Source: Pseudomonadota bacterium (GTDB taxonomy: Bacteria > Pseudomonadota > Gammaproteobacteria > Xanthomonadales > Xanthomonadaceae). Taken from it: a stretch of 64,000 nt of DNA. The translations under genes and the position numbers were made by a program. Numbering within the stretch: the stretch's first letter is position 1; every line of letters starts with the position of its first letter. The DNA lies in NCBI GenBank assembly GCA_018242365.1, contig JAFECB010000014.1:87992-151991 (forward strand), written 5' to 3'. Below the pieces are notes generated by a model. It saw only the letters and a list, made by a program, of their open reading frames with translations, made no database searches and was not told the origin of the DNA. Shown here one piece after another: positions 1-8,429 of this stretch.

Positions 1-157
1 CGGGACTCGGGACCCGGGACCGGGGACCCGAGTGCGCGGCGGTTGGCGTGTGAGCGGAGATTTTCATCCATGACTGGACGTCCGAACCGGACATCGGGAT
101 ACAGGCGGAGCTTCATGCTTCGGCCGGGTCCCGAGTCCCGGGTCCCGGGTCCCGGAG
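1..157. repeat. GC-rich inverted repeat upstream of pilU
   Basis: The left arm at 1-16 (CGGGACTCGGGACCCG) recurs as its exact reverse complement at 125-140. Both arms continue as iterated GGGACCC/GGGTCCC units (left to about 32, right to 157). The left arm runs to the window edge, so the stem may be longer. The last bases of the right arm (GGAG, 154-157) sit 7 nt before the pilU ATG and probably serve as its ribosome binding site. Simple GGGACCC-type repeats between genes are frequent in Xanthomonadaceae. No function is inferred. Confidence 0.75.
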
Positions 158-164
158 TTGTCCC

Positions 165-1295
165 ATGAGCAGCATCGATTTCACCTCGTTCCTCAAGCTG
201 ATGGCGCACCAGAAGGCGTCGGACTTGTTCATCACGGCGGGCATGCCGCCGTCGATGAAGGTCCACGGCAAGCTCAGTCCGATCACCCAGAACCCGCTGA
301 CGCCGCAGCAGTCGCGCGATCTGGTGCTGAACGTGATGTCGCCGCAGCAGCGCGAGGAGTTCGAAAAGACCCACGAATGCAACTTCGCCATCGGCGTGTC
401 GGGCGTGGGCCGCTTCCGCGTGAGCTGTTTCTACCAGCGCAACCAGGTCGGCATGGTGCTGCGCCGGATCGAGACCCGTATCCCGACGGTCGAGGAGCTC
501 AGCCTGCCGCCGGTGATCAAGACGCTGGCGATGACCAAGCGCGGCATCATTATCTTCGTCGGTGCCACCGGCACGGGTAAGTCCACGTCGTTGGCGTCGA
601 TGATCGGCTATCGCAATGCCAATTCGACCGGGCACATCATCACGATCGAGGACCCGATCGAATTCGTGCACAAGCACGATGGCTGCATCATCACCCAGCG
701 CGAAGTCGGCATCGATACCGACAGCTGGGAGAACGCGCTGAAGAACACCCTGCGTCAGGCACCGGACGTGATCATGATCGGCGAGGTGCGCACCCGCGAG
801 GGCATGGACCACGCGATCGCATTCGCGGAAACCGGCCACTTGGTGCTGTGCACCCTGCACGCCAACAACGCCAACCAGGCGATGGACCGCATCATCAACT
901 TCTTCCCGGAAGATCGCCGCAACCAGTTGCTGATGGACCTGTCGCTGAACCTCAAGGGTGTGGTCGCGCAGCAACTGGTGCCGACCCCGGACGGCAAGGC
1001 GCGGCGGGTGGCGATGGAGATCCTGCTCGGCACGCCGCTGGTGCAGGATTACATCCGCGACGGCGAGATCCACAAGCTGAAGGAAGTGATGAAGGAATCC
1101 GTGCAGTTGGGCATGAAGACCTTCGACCAGAGCCTGTTCGAGCTGTACCAGGCCGGCGAGATCAGCTACGAGGACGCGCTGCGCTTTGCCGACTCGACCA
1201 ACGAGGTGCGCCTGCGCATCAAGCTGGCGCAGGGCGGCGATGCCTCGACCCTGGCGCAGGGGCTTGATGGCGTGATGATCGCCGAAGCGCGCTGA
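165..1295 (+). CDS. pilU: Type IV pilus retraction ATPase accessory, PilT/PilU family
   Basis: This is a cytoplasmic hexameric ATPase that works with PilT to retract type IV pili for twitching motility. The 376-residue product has a PAS-like N-terminal domain, a Walker A loop GATGTGKST near residues 133-141, and a Walker B-type segment (DVIMIGEVRT) from about residue 201. The length and the N-terminus (FLKLM...KASDLFITAG) fit PilU rather than PilT, which is about 30 residues shorter. The ATG at 165 has GGAG 7 nt upstream, inside the GC-rich repeat. In related genomes pilT lies directly upstream; here that position is outside the window. The gene is followed by 437 bp of repeat-filled intergenic DNA, so it probably ends its transcription unit. 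Confidence 0.95.
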   Translation: MSSIDFTSFLKLMAHQKASDLFITAGMPPSMKVHGKLSPITQNPLTPQQSRDLVLNVMSPQQREEFEKTHECNFAIGVSGVGRFRVSCFYQRNQVGMVLRRIETRIPTVEELSLPPVIKTLAMTKRGIIIFVGATGTGKSTSLASMIGYRNANSTGHIITIEDPIEFVHKHDGCIITQREVGIDTDSWENALKNTLRQAPDVIMIGEVRTREGMDHAIAFAETGHLVLCTLHANNANQAMDRIINFFPEDRRNQLLMDLSLNLKGVVAQQLVPTPDGKARRVAMEILLGTPLVQDYIRDGEIHKLKEVMKESVQLGMKTFDQSLFELYQAGEISYEDALRFADSTNEVRLRIKLAQGGDASTLAQGLDGVMIAEAR

Positions 1296-1453
1296 TCGCA
1301 ACCGGACAACAATGGCAGGTGTGAGCGCTGGCCTGTCATCAGGGCGCGGCGTCCTGCCGATGGCAATACTTGATCGATCGATCATGCGCAATGTCGGCGT
1401 AGCGCCGGCATGACAAGCATTGGCCTCAGGCACGGCTGAACCGGATTCCACAC

Positions 1454-1545
1454 GTCATTCCAGCGCTGTGTGTCCGGAGGATGTCGATCCGATCCCTCTT
1501 CGATGCCTTGCAGGTGAAGGGGATCCCTGCGTTCGCCGGGATGAC
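1454..1545. repeat. Dispersed inverted-repeat element (GTCATTCC...GGGATGAC type)
   Basis: The ends are imperfect inverted repeats: GTCATTCCAGCG at 1454-1465 against CGCCGGGATGAC at 1534-1545, with 10 of 12 positions complementary. A shorter related palindrome (GTCGGCGTAGCGCCGGC) lies just upstream near 1391. This resembles the GTCATTCC-type intergenic repeats common in many proteobacteria. Together with the structured element at 1563-1723 it fills most of the 437 bp between pilU and yqgE. No gene is seen in that interval. Confidence 0.6.
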
Positions 1546-1562
1546 GGCCGATTTGGCGAAGC

Positions 1563-1723
1563 CTTGGGGCGGTGCTGAACAAGTCCATCCGGGACTTGTC
1601 AGCGCACGCACCGTCCGGCACATGTCCGGGCGGTGCTTGCGGGAATCAATCACTTGGGTGACTGATCCCCGGACGATCACCCATGGTCGGCGGGCAGCGC
1701 CGACTGAATCGGCCTTGCCTTAG
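1563..1723 (+). mobile_element. Structured 153-bp element, copy A, upstream of yqgE
   Basis: The body at 1567-1719 is flanked by CTTG (1563-1566) and TTAG (1720-1723). It aligns along its whole length with the reverse complement of 18242-18393, sharing GCTGAACAA, TTGTCAGC, CACGC, GAATCAATCACTTG, GATCC and GGTCG blocks in the same order. It folds into successive hairpins: AAGTCC/GGACTT, GCACCG/CGGTGC, TCAC/GTGA, CGATCA/TGGTCG and a terminal GGCAGCGCCGA/TCGGCCTTGCC. Several of these pairings differ in sequence but keep pairing in the other copy. It ends 9 nt before the yqgE start codon. It could be a MITE-like element of the kind that duplicates CTAG, or a structured leader. Confidence 0.6.
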
Positions 1724-1732
1724 AATGCCGGC

Positions 1733-2299
1733 ATGGACGCGCAAGAACACGGCTTTGGCAACCACCTGCTGATCGCATTGCCGGCATTGCATGATTCCTG
1801 CTTCGAACGCAGCGTGACCCTGGTCTGCCAACACGATGGCGATGGGGCCATGGGGGTGATGGTCAATCGTGCCTCCGAGTACACGGTCGGCGAAATCCTC
1901 CAGCAGATGGGGGTGGACTGCGACAACCCGACGCTGTGCAAGCAGATCGTGCTCAGCGGTGGCCCGGTGCATCCGGAGCGTGGTTTCGTTCTTCATGACG
2001 GCGAGTGCAGCTGGGATTCCAGCCTCGATGTCGGTGGTGGTCTGTACCTGACCACCTCGCGCGACGTACTGGAGGCGATGGCGCGCGGCGAAGGTCCGCC
2101 GCGGGCCTTGGTCGCACTCGGATGCGCGGGCTGGGGCGCGGGCCAGCTCGAACAGGAAATGGTCGATGACAGTTGGCTGCTGGTCCCCAATCGCAGCGAT
2201 GTATTGTTCGACCTGCCGCTGGCGCAGCGCTGGCAGGCGGCTGCGGGCAGTATCGGTGTCGATCTGGTCAACCACGCCAGCCATAGCGGGCACGCATGA
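1733..2299 (+). CDS. yqgE: YqgE/AlgH family protein
   Basis: The 188-residue cytoplasmic protein matches the DUF179 (YqgE/AlgH) family. It has the conserved beginning in which an LIALPAL segment is followed by [10 protein letters not shown] and GVMVNR, and a central LSGGPV...RGFVLH block. AlgH was once described as an alginate regulator in Pseudomonas; its biochemical role is unsettled. The ATG at 1733 is the only good start, and no clear ribosome binding site precedes it. A TAGAAT hexamer at 1721-1726 lies so close to the ATG that transcription from it would give an almost leaderless mRNA, which is speculative. The stop overlaps the start of ruvX by 4 nt, so the two are probably co-translated. 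Confidence 0.93.
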   Translation: MDAQEHGFGNHLLIALPALHDSCFERSVTLVCQHDGDGAMGVMVNRASEYTVGEILQQMGVDCDNPTLCKQIVLSGGPVHPERGFVLHDGECSWDSSLDVGGGLYLTTSRDVLEAMARGEGPPRALVALGCAGWGAGQLEQEMVDDSWLLVPNRSDVLFDLPLAQRWQAAAGSIGVDLVNHASHSGHA

Positions 2300-2796
2300 A
2301 CGCGACTGGCGCAGGCGATGCCGATGCGCAGCCCGTCAGCTCGGCGATACGCAGTGATGGCACCGTGCTGGGCTTCGATGTCGGTGCGCGTCGGATCGGC
2401 GTGGCGGTCGGCAATGGCATGACCGGCAGTGCCCGCGCGGTGGCGGTGATCGATGTGCACGCGGCCGGCCCGGACTGGGCGCATGCCGACAGGTTGCTGC
2501 GCGAATGGCGGCCCGATGGTCTGGTCGTCGGCGATCCGATGACGCTTGATGGCGGCGATCAGCCGATCCGCAAGCTGGCACGGGTGTTTGCCCAGACCCT
2601 GCGGCAACGCTATCGGTTGCCGGTGGTGATGGTCGATGAACGCAACAGCTCACAGGAAGCTGCGCACCGATTTGCCGCCGCGCGTGCCGAAGGCCGCAGC
2701 AAGCGACGCGATGCCGAGGCGCTGGACGCGGTGGCGGCGGCGGTCATCGTCGAGCGCTGGCTGGCATCGCCGCAGCTCGCGCAGGCGGTGGATTGA
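2296..2796 (+). CDS. ruvX: Putative pre-16S rRNA nuclease / Holliday junction resolvase-like RuvX
   Basis: The 166-residue RNase H-fold protein of the YqgF family is implicated in maturing the 5' end of 16S rRNA and earlier proposed as a Holliday junction resolvase. Visible motifs are the N-terminal strand [14 protein letters not shown] with the catalytic Asp, a central [12 protein letters not shown] loop, and VDERNSS with the second acidic residue. About 20 extra N-terminal residues precede the first strand. The yqgE-ruvX-pyrB order is a common gammaproteobacterial arrangement. The gene overlaps yqgE by 4 nt, and its stop lies about 40 nt before the pyrB ATG. Confidence 0.93.
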   Translation: MNATGAGDADAQPVSSAIRSDGTVLGFDVGARRIGVAVGNGMTGSARAVAVIDVHAAGPDWAHADRLLREWRPDGLVVGDPMTLDGGDQPIRKLARVFAQTLRQRYRLPVVMVDERNSSQEAAHRFAAARAEGRSKRRDAEALDAVAAAVIVERWLASPQLAQAVD

Positions 2797-2834
2797 TCTC
2801 TCCCTTTTCCGGAATTCTCGACATCCAGACCAGT

Positions 2835-3773
2835 ATGAATTCAAACCTCGCCACCGACGCCAGTGACCGCCACCTGCTGGGCCTGAAGGCGCTGCAGACG
2901 GATCAGCTGCACGTGTTATTGCGGCGTGCGCAGGCCTTTGCGGCGGGCGCAACCTCGCCTGCCGCACTGGCGGGCGTCGCGGTCTGCACGCTGTTCTTCG
3001 AGCCCTCTACCCGCACCCGCCTGAGCTTCCAGCTCGCCGCACAGCGACTCGGTGCGCATATTCTGAACTTCGATGCGTCCACCTCGTCGGCCACCAAGGG
3101 CGAGACCGATCTCGACACCTTCCGCACCATCCAGGCCATGGGCGTGCGCGGCTTCGTGGTGCGGCACAAGGTCGATGGCGCGGTCGCCGCGCTGACTGCG
3201 GCCGCCCAGCCGGGCGTGGCGGTGGTGAATGCCGGTGATGGTCGTAGCGAGCATCCCACCCAAGGCCTGCTGGACATGCTGACCCTGCGCCAGGCCAAGG
3301 GCGAGGATTTCTCCACGCTGAGAGTCGTGATCGTCGGCGACGTCAAGCATTCACGGGTGGCCCGCAGCGATCTGCACGCGCTGCGCGCGCTCGGCTGCGG
3401 CGAGATTCGCGTGTGCGGCCCGGCATCGCTGTTGCCGGATGACGGCACGCTGGCGGGTTGCACCGTGACCGACGATTTCGATGCCGCGCTGGAGGGCGTG
3501 GACGCGGCGATGATGCTGCGCCTGCAACGCGAGCGCATGGTCGAGGGACTGGTCGAATCGCTGGACGATTACCATCGGGATTACGGCCTGACCGCAGAAC
3601 GCCTGCGCCGCGCCGCGCCGGAGGCCATCGTCATGCATCCGGGGCCGATGAACCGCGGTGTGGAGATCACCGATGAAGTCGCTGATGGACCGCAGTCGCG
3701 CATCCTGCAACAGGTGAGTAACGGCGTGGCGGTGCGGATGGCGGTGCTGGAGGCGGTGCTGGGCGCATCCTGA
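2835..3773 (+). CDS. pyrB: Aspartate carbamoyltransferase catalytic subunit
   Basis: It condenses carbamoyl phosphate with L-aspartate, the committed step of pyrimidine synthesis. The 312-residue protein shows the carbamoyl-phosphate loop STRTRLSF (about 58-65), the HPTQ motif near 140 and HPGPMNRG near 267. The ATG at 2835 is chosen. A TTG at 2793 also opens the frame and overlaps the ruvX stop, but it would add 14 residues (beginning [10 protein letters not shown]) not typical of the family. No pyrI regulatory subunit or pyrC-like gene adjoins; the next gene is convergent and begins only 4 nt beyond the stop. Confidence 0.95.
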   Translation: MNSNLATDASDRHLLGLKALQTDQLHVLLRRAQAFAAGATSPAALAGVAVCTLFFEPSTRTRLSFQLAAQRLGAHILNFDASTSSATKGETDLDTFRTIQAMGVRGFVVRHKVDGAVAALTAAAQPGVAVVNAGDGRSEHPTQGLLDMLTLRQAKGEDFSTLRVVIVGDVKHSRVARSDLHALRALGCGEIRVCGPASLLPDDGTLAGCTVTDDFDAALEGVDAAMMLRLQRERMVEGLVESLDDYHRDYGLTAERLRRAAPEAIVMHPGPMNRGVEITDEVADGPQSRILQQVSNGVAVRMAVLEAVLGAS

Positions 3774-3777
3774 AGAT

Positions 3778-4401
3778 TCAGGCTGGAAGTGGAAAGCCTG
3801 CCAGCCACCATGCGGTCAGTGTCGTATGGATCAGGATGATGATCAGAAAAATCACGCGATAAGACGGTTTGCGTGATTTGTGGCGCAACCAAAGCTGGGC
3901 GAGCCACGCTGCTGGCCAGCCACCGAGCAATTCCAGCAGGTGCAAGGTCGATTCCGGTGTACGCCAGCGATGCGCCTCGGCGGCACGTTTGTCACGCCGG
4001 TAGGCAAGCAAGGTGAGCGCATTGAGCGCGGCCATGCACGTCCAGTAGAAGTCGGGAAGGTGTTGGCGCAGGCTTGCCCAGCCCAGCAGCAGGAGAAAGC
4101 CGGCCAGCAGGATCGGGGGAAGCCAGGTGGTGATGGACGCACGATGACGCAACTGTTCGGCGTCATTGCGCATTTGACGGTGACCGAGGCTGATTGCCCG
4201 CGCCACCCGGGTTGCACGAAAACGACCATCGGGCTGGCGTTCGGGTGTGAAGCGCAGGATCTCGCCGAGTTCTGGCCTGCGACCCATCCGTCGGTAGTCG
4301 TTGATGTGGAGGAACACGCGGCGACTGTCCATCTCCAAAGGCTGGATGAATCCATAGCCCCGGTCATCGTGCCATTCGACCAGTTTCCCGAGTTGTTCCA
4401 T
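3778..4401 (-). CDS. Cold-shock domain plus DUF1294 membrane protein
   Basis: The 207-residue two-part protein has an N-terminal cold-shock (OB-fold) domain over about residues 1-65, with KLVEWHDDRGYGFI and a variant of the second nucleic-acid-binding motif (RVFLHIND). After a linker come hydrophobic segments and a C-terminal DUF1294 domain (about 115-200) containing AYRRDKRAAEAHRWRTPE and LELLGGWPAAW. This fusion is widespread in gammaproteobacteria but its function is not established. The arrangement suggests a membrane-tethered nucleic-acid-binding domain. Its ATG overlaps the mgtE stop region by one base, so it is probably expressed with mgtE. Confidence 0.88.
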   Translation of the reverse strand: MEQLGKLVEWHDDRGYGFIQPLEMDSRRVFLHINDYRRMGRRPELGEILRFTPERQPDGRFRATRVARAISLGHRQMRNDAEQLRHRASITTWLPPILLAGFLLLLGWASLRQHLPDFYWTCMAALNALTLLAYRRDKRAAEAHRWRTPESTLHLLELLGGWPAAWLAQLWLRHKSRKPSYRVIFLIIILIHTTLTAWWLAGFPLPA

Positions 4402-5762
4402 CAGCGCAGCAACAGTAGAGACGCCAGTCCAAGGAATGACAGGAAGCCCATCACGTCGGTCACGGTGGTGAGGATCACCCCGCCGGCCAGCGCCGGGTCG
4501 AAGCCGAAGCGCTTCACCGTGACCGGCACGAACACGCCGCCCAGGGCGGCAGCGGTGAAGTTGATGGTCAATGCCAGCCCGATCACCAGCGACAGCATCC
4601 CGTCATGGAACCAGGCCAGCACGATCAGCGCCAGCAGCAGGCCGATCCCGACGCCATTGATGATGGCGATGCGCACTTCCTTCCAGACCAGGTCCATGAC
4701 GTTGCTGGCACCAATCTGTCCCAGCGCGAGCCCGCGCACCATCAGTGCCAATACTTGCGTGCCGGCATTGCCGCCCATGCCGGCCACGATCGGCATCAGC
4801 ACCGCCAGTGACACCAGATGCGCGATGGTGTCCTGGAACTGGCTGACCACCGAGGCGGCGAGGAAGGCAGTGGCGAGGTTGATGGTCAGCCACAGCATGC
4901 GGCGGCGGAACGCACGCCGCACTGGCGAGAACAGGTCTTCGTCCTCGTCCAGACCGGCGGCCGACATCACCTGGTGCTCGGCCTGCTCGCGGATGATGTC
5001 GACCACGTCGTCGATCGTGATGCGGCCAAGCAGGATGTTGTTGTCGTCCACCACCGGCGCGGAAATCCAGTCGTGGTCGGAGAACTGGCGCGCAACCTCG
5101 TCCGAACTCTCGTCGACCCCGATGGCCGGCTGCTCGCCGTCCAGCAGTTGATTGATCGGCGTGCCGGTCTCGCGGGTCAACAGCGCCTGCAGGGCGATCC
5201 TGCCGAGGTACTGGTGGCGCTTGCTGACCACGTAGATGTGGTCGGTGTGTTCCGGCAATTCGCCGCGCAGGCGCAGGTAGCGCAAGACCACATCGATGGT
5301 GGTGTCGGCGCGCACCGTCACCACGTCCGGGTTCATCAGGCGGCCGGCAGTGTCCTCGGCGTAGGACAGCACCTGTTCGAGGCGCTCGCGGTTCTCGCGA
5401 TCCATCGACTTCAGGACTTCGTCGATCACCGCGTCCGGCAGGTCTTCGACCAGGTCGGCGAGGTCGTCGATGTCGAGATCGGCGGCCGCCGCGACCAGCT
5501 CGTCCGGGTCCATGTCGGCGATCAGGCCTTCGCGGACCTCGTCACCGACGTGGACCAGCACCTCGCCATCATCCTCGGGATCGACCAGCCCCCAGACCAC
5601 TGAACGTCGTGCCGGCGGCAACGATTCCAGCAGGCTGCCGATCTCGGCCGGCGACAGGGTGTTGACCAGTCGCCGCACCGGACCCAAGCGGCCGCTGTCC
5701 AGCGCGTCCGAGAGCAGACGCAGCTGGCGCGCAGGCTTGTCGTGGCGAATGGCTTCGGCCAT
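4401..5762 (-). CDS. mgtE: Magnesium transporter MgtE
   Basis: The 453-residue inner-membrane Mg2+ channel has the usual order: a cytoplasmic acidic helical N domain (about 30-135), tandem CBS domains (about 140-265), then five transmembrane helices from about residue 295. The helices carry the pore-region sequences PIVAGMGGNAGTQ and LTINFTAAALGG. The cytoplasmic part senses Mg2+ and gates the channel in characterised members. It is the last PTS-cluster neighbour, as in related Xanthomonadaceae, separated from ptsI by about 140 nt, so it may have its own promoter. Confidence 0.95.
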   Translation of the reverse strand: MAEAIRHDKPARQLRLLSDALDSGRLGPVRRLVNTLSPAEIGSLLESLPPARRSVVWGLVDPEDDGEVLVHVGDEVREGLIADMDPDELVAAAADLDIDDLADLVEDLPDAVIDEVLKSMDRENRERLEQVLSYAEDTAGRLMNPDVVTVRADTTIDVVLRYLRLRGELPEHTDHIYVVSKRHQYLGRIALQALLTRETGTPINQLLDGEQPAIGVDESSDEVARQFSDHDWISAPVVDDNNILLGRITIDDVVDIIREQAEHQVMSAAGLDEDEDLFSPVRRAFRRRMLWLTINLATAFLAASVVSQFQDTIAHLVSLAVLMPIVAGMGGNAGTQVLALMVRGLALGQIGASNVMDLVWKEVRIAIINGVGIGLLLALIVLAWFHDGMLSLVIGLALTINFTAAALGGVFVPVTVKRFGFDPALAGGVILTTVTDVMGFLSFLGLASLLLLR

Positions 5763-5838
5763 GCGGGTTCCGGCGAGGATGAAGGCGCCTCGCGCAGCGG
5801 AACGCGCGGGAGCCGGGTCAAGTGTTCATGGTGACTGC

Positions 5839-5844
5839 ATTATC
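5839..5844 (-). promoter_or_regulatory. Possible -10 element of mgtE
   Basis: On the minus strand this reads GATAAT, 5 of 6 matches to the sigma-70 -10 consensus, and would give a leader of about 70 nt before the mgtE ATG. No convincing -35 hexamer is found at the usual distance, so this is a weak call. Confidence 0.3.
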
Positions 5845-5900
5845 CCCCGCTGGGCGGTGGTCGGCCAGCGTTTGCGGTCTCGTGGTGTCGTGGTGACACG

Positions 5901-7628
5901 TCAGTCGGGCTGGACGCGGTGGGCGGCGACCCAGCGTTCGATGCCGGCGCGGTTGCGCGCGCGCAGCAGCGCCGGGGCCGCTGCACGCAGGCCGGCGAGG
6001 TTGCAGCCACGGATGGCTTGCCGCACTTCCAGCAAATGCGACGGATGCATGCTCAACTCGCTCAGGCCCAGCGCCAGCAGCAGCGGTACCAAGGTCGGTT
6101 CGGCCGCGATTTCACCGCACAGGGTGAGCGGGATGCCGCGCCGGTTGGCGGCCTTGATCACCTCGTGCAAGACCCGCAATACCGCCGGATGCAGCGGCGT
6201 GAACAGGCTGTCCAGCGCTTCGTTGGTGCGATCCGCAGCCAGCAAATACTGAACCAGATCATTGCTGCCGATGGCGAGGAAGTCGGTGAGGCCGATGAAG
6301 GTGGGCAGCGCCAGCGCTGCCGAGGGGACTTCGATCATCGCGCCGAGCGGCAACTTGGGCGCGATCTCGCGGCCTTCGGCGCGCAGTTCGGCGATGCTGG
6401 CTTCCAGCATGGCACGCACCGTGCGCACTTCCTCGAGGCCACTGACCATCGGCACCAGCACCCGCACCGGGCCGTAGCCGGAGGCGCGGACGATCGCGCG
6501 CAACTGGGTGCGCAGCAGGCCGGCATGGGTCAGCGACAGCCGCACCCCGCGCAGCCCGAGTGCCGGATTGGCTTCCTGACGCACGACCAGGCCGGAACGG
6601 TCGGCCTTGTCGGCCCCGAGATCGAGCGTGCGGATGGTGACGGTGCGTCCGGTCATCGCCAGCACCACGTCGCGATAGGCGCGGAACTGGGTTTCCTCGT
6701 CGGGCAGGTCGCTGCGACCGAGGAACAGGAATTCGGAACGGAACAGGCCAATCCCGGCGGCCCCCAGCGTATGCGCCTCGCTGGCGTCATCGCGGGTCTC
6801 GGCATTCGCCCACAGCTTGATGTCGATGCCGTCGAGGGTGCGGCTGGGTTCGCGGCGCAGGCGGTTGAGCTGGCGTCGCTCCTGCCGCGACTGGGCGACG
6901 CGCTCGTGGTGGTCGCGCAGGTCGCCGGCATCGGGTTCGAGGATGAGCAGGCCGGAGCTGCCGTCCATCAGCAGCACATCGCCATCCTTGGCCTTCAGCA
7001 GTGCCTGGTTGGCACCGACCACCAGCGGCAGGTGCAGGCTGCGCGCCATGATCGTGCTGTGCGAGAGCGGGCTGCCGCCGGCGGTGACCACACCGACCAC
7101 ACCTTGCGCCTGCAATTGCGCCAGCTCGGCCGGGGCCACGCTGTCGGTGACCAGGATGTCGCCGGAAACGCCGGGCAGCAGGGTCTTGCGGCTGTGCAGA
7201 GCCGCGTGCAGGCGCTCGATGATGTGGTCGATGTCGTCGATGCGGCTGCGCAGATAGGCATCGTCCATCGCCTCGAACACGGCGGTGATGCGATTGCGTT
7301 GCAGACGCAGGGCGTAGTCGGCCGAATACGGGCCGGTGCGGATCAGGGTGTCGATGCCGCTCAGCAGTTCGGGGTCGTCGAGGAGCAGCGCATGCAATTC
7401 GACGACTTCGCCCAACTCCGGCGTCAGTGCGCCTTGCAGGCGATCGCGCAGGCTGCGCATCTCGGTCCGGACGGTATCGACCGCGGCGTGGAAGCGCGCG
7501 ATCTCGGCGTCGATGTCACTGGCGGCGATCTCGGTGGCTTCGATGTCCAGCCGATGCGGCAGCCGCATCCGTGCCCGCCCGAGTGCGCAGCCCCGCGCCG
7601 CCGCCGTGCCGGACAGCTGCTTGCGCAT
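5901..7628 (-). CDS. ptsI: PTS enzyme I (phosphoenolpyruvate-protein phosphotransferase)
   Basis: It transfers phosphate from PEP to HPr in the cytoplasm. The 575-residue protein has the N-terminal HPr-interaction region, the phosphorylatable His190 in GGSPLSHSTIMAR, and the C-terminal PEP-binding TIM barrel (GIGLFRSEFLF, TIRTLDLGADK, GSNDLVQY, LTLCGE). The length matches the normal enzyme without a GAF domain, so it is not PtsP. Its ATG overlaps the HPr stop by one base. No sugar-specific IIB or IIC gene is in the window, so the chain here is probably regulatory. Confidence 0.95.
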   Translation of the reverse strand: MRKQLSGTAAARGCALGRARMRLPHRLDIEATEIAASDIDAEIARFHAAVDTVRTEMRSLRDRLQGALTPELGEVVELHALLLDDPELLSGIDTLIRTGPYSADYALRLQRNRITAVFEAMDDAYLRSRIDDIDHIIERLHAALHSRKTLLPGVSGDILVTDSVAPAELAQLQAQGVVGVVTAGGSPLSHSTIMARSLHLPLVVGANQALLKAKDGDVLLMDGSSGLLILEPDAGDLRDHHERVAQSRQERRQLNRLRREPSRTLDGIDIKLWANAETRDDASEAHTLGAAGIGLFRSEFLFLGRSDLPDEETQFRAYRDVVLAMTGRTVTIRTLDLGADKADRSGLVVRQEANPALGLRGVRLSLTHAGLLRTQLRAIVRASGYGPVRVLVPMVSGLEEVRTVRAMLEASIAELRAEGREIAPKLPLGAMIEVPSAALALPTFIGLTDFLAIGSNDLVQYLLAADRTNEALDSLFTPLHPAVLRVLHEVIKAANRRGIPLTLCGEIAAEPTLVPLLLALGLSELSMHPSHLLEVRQAIRGCNLAGLRAAAPALLRARNRAGIERWVAAHRVQPD

Positions 7629-7897
7629 CAGCCGTCCTCGTCGAAATGGCGCTCGAACAACGCCGCCGCCGCATCTGCCGCCGCTTGTTCATCGACGCCA
7701 TCGACCCGCAGCAGCACCTCGGTGCCGGGGCCGGCCGCCAGCAGCATCACCCCCATGATGCTCTTGGCATTGACCTCGCGGCCGCGTACTTCCAGCGTGG
7801 CCTGGCACTGGAAGGCCGACAGCACATGCACCAGTTTCGCGGTGGCGCGCGCGTGCAGGCCGAGCCGGTTGGCGACTTTCAACTGGCGCTGGATCAT
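7628..7897 (-). CDS. ptsH: HPr phosphocarrier protein
   Basis: The 89-residue phosphocarrier has the active-site His15 in NRLGLHARA, phosphorylated by enzyme I, and Ser46 in NAKSIMGVM. Ser46 is the residue modified by HPr kinase/phosphorylase in other bacteria, and an hprK gene lies in this cluster, so both modifications are plausible here. The gene sits between the EIIA gene (36 nt gap) and ptsI (1-nt overlap). Confidence 0.95.
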   Translation of the reverse strand: MIQRQLKVANRLGLHARATAKLVHVLSAFQCQATLEVRGREVNAKSIMGVMLLAAGPGTEVLLRVDGVDEQAAADAAAALFERHFDEDG

Positions 7898-7933
7898 GCG
7901 CGGCTCCCGCGGCGTGGGTGGGTGGGTGGGGCT

Positions 7934-8326
7934 TCAGATGTCATCCGTGATCGCTCCGTTGCGGGACCCAGCGGCAGCGACCGCCGGCAGCTCGTCGAGA
8001 TCGAGTTCCGCGTAATTCATCACCCGCATCAGCATCGGCAAGCTCACCGCCGAGACCCGCCGCACCGGCGTTCCCAGTCGCGCCAACTTCGCCGCCAGAT
8101 TGCTGGGCGTGGCCCCGTACAGATCGGTCAGGATCAGTACCCCATGGCCCTGGTCGACCCGCCGCAACGCGGCACTGGCCAGCGGCAGCAAGGCCGCCGG
8201 ATCGCCCTCGAACGGCACCTCGAAGGCCTCGCAGGGCAAGGGCAACTTGTTCAACAGGCGTGTCGCCACCGCCACCAATGCGTGGCCCAGGCCTTCGTGG
8301 GTGATCAACAGGACGCCAGCGGACAT
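7934..8326 (-). CDS. PTS EIIA component, mannose/fructose (EIIA-Man) type
   Basis: The 130-residue protein has the EIIA-Man fold signature: a first strand GVLLITHEGLG with phosphorylatable His10 and a second strand VLILTDLYGATPSN. It accepts phosphate from HPr. In this cluster type it stands alone without IIB, IIC or IID partners and is thought to act as a regulator. About 100 nt separate it from rapZ; this gap holds no recognisable gene. Confidence 0.9.
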   Translation of the reverse strand: MSAGVLLITHEGLGHALVAVATRLLNKLPLPCEAFEVPFEGDPAALLPLASAALRRVDQGHGVLILTDLYGATPSNLAAKLARLGTPVRRVSAVSLPMLMRVMNYAELDLDELPAVAAAGSRNGAITDDI

Positions 8327-8429
8327 GCGGACAAGTTAGCAGACGGCGATGGCGGCAGGTAAGCGCCGCGGCGTGCCGTATCGGGTTATCGGGTGACGTG
8401 ATCCAACTCTGATGGCGTGCGGCGTCCGT

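Noticed and set aside
1567..1719. Integron attC site as an explanation for the hairpin element
   Set aside because: The ends lack the GTTRRRY/RYYYAAC core sites and no integrase or cassette array is present.
2793..2834. TTG start for pyrB overlapping the ruvX stop
   Set aside because: It would add 14 residues ([10 protein letters not shown]...) untypical of the family; the ATG at 2835 gives a normal N-terminus.
5919..8015. A 698-codon open frame on the plus strand across ptsI and ptsH
   Set aside because: It is a shadow of the strongly supported PTS genes on the other strand; its composition (Q, R, G, A, H rich) is that of antisense translation.
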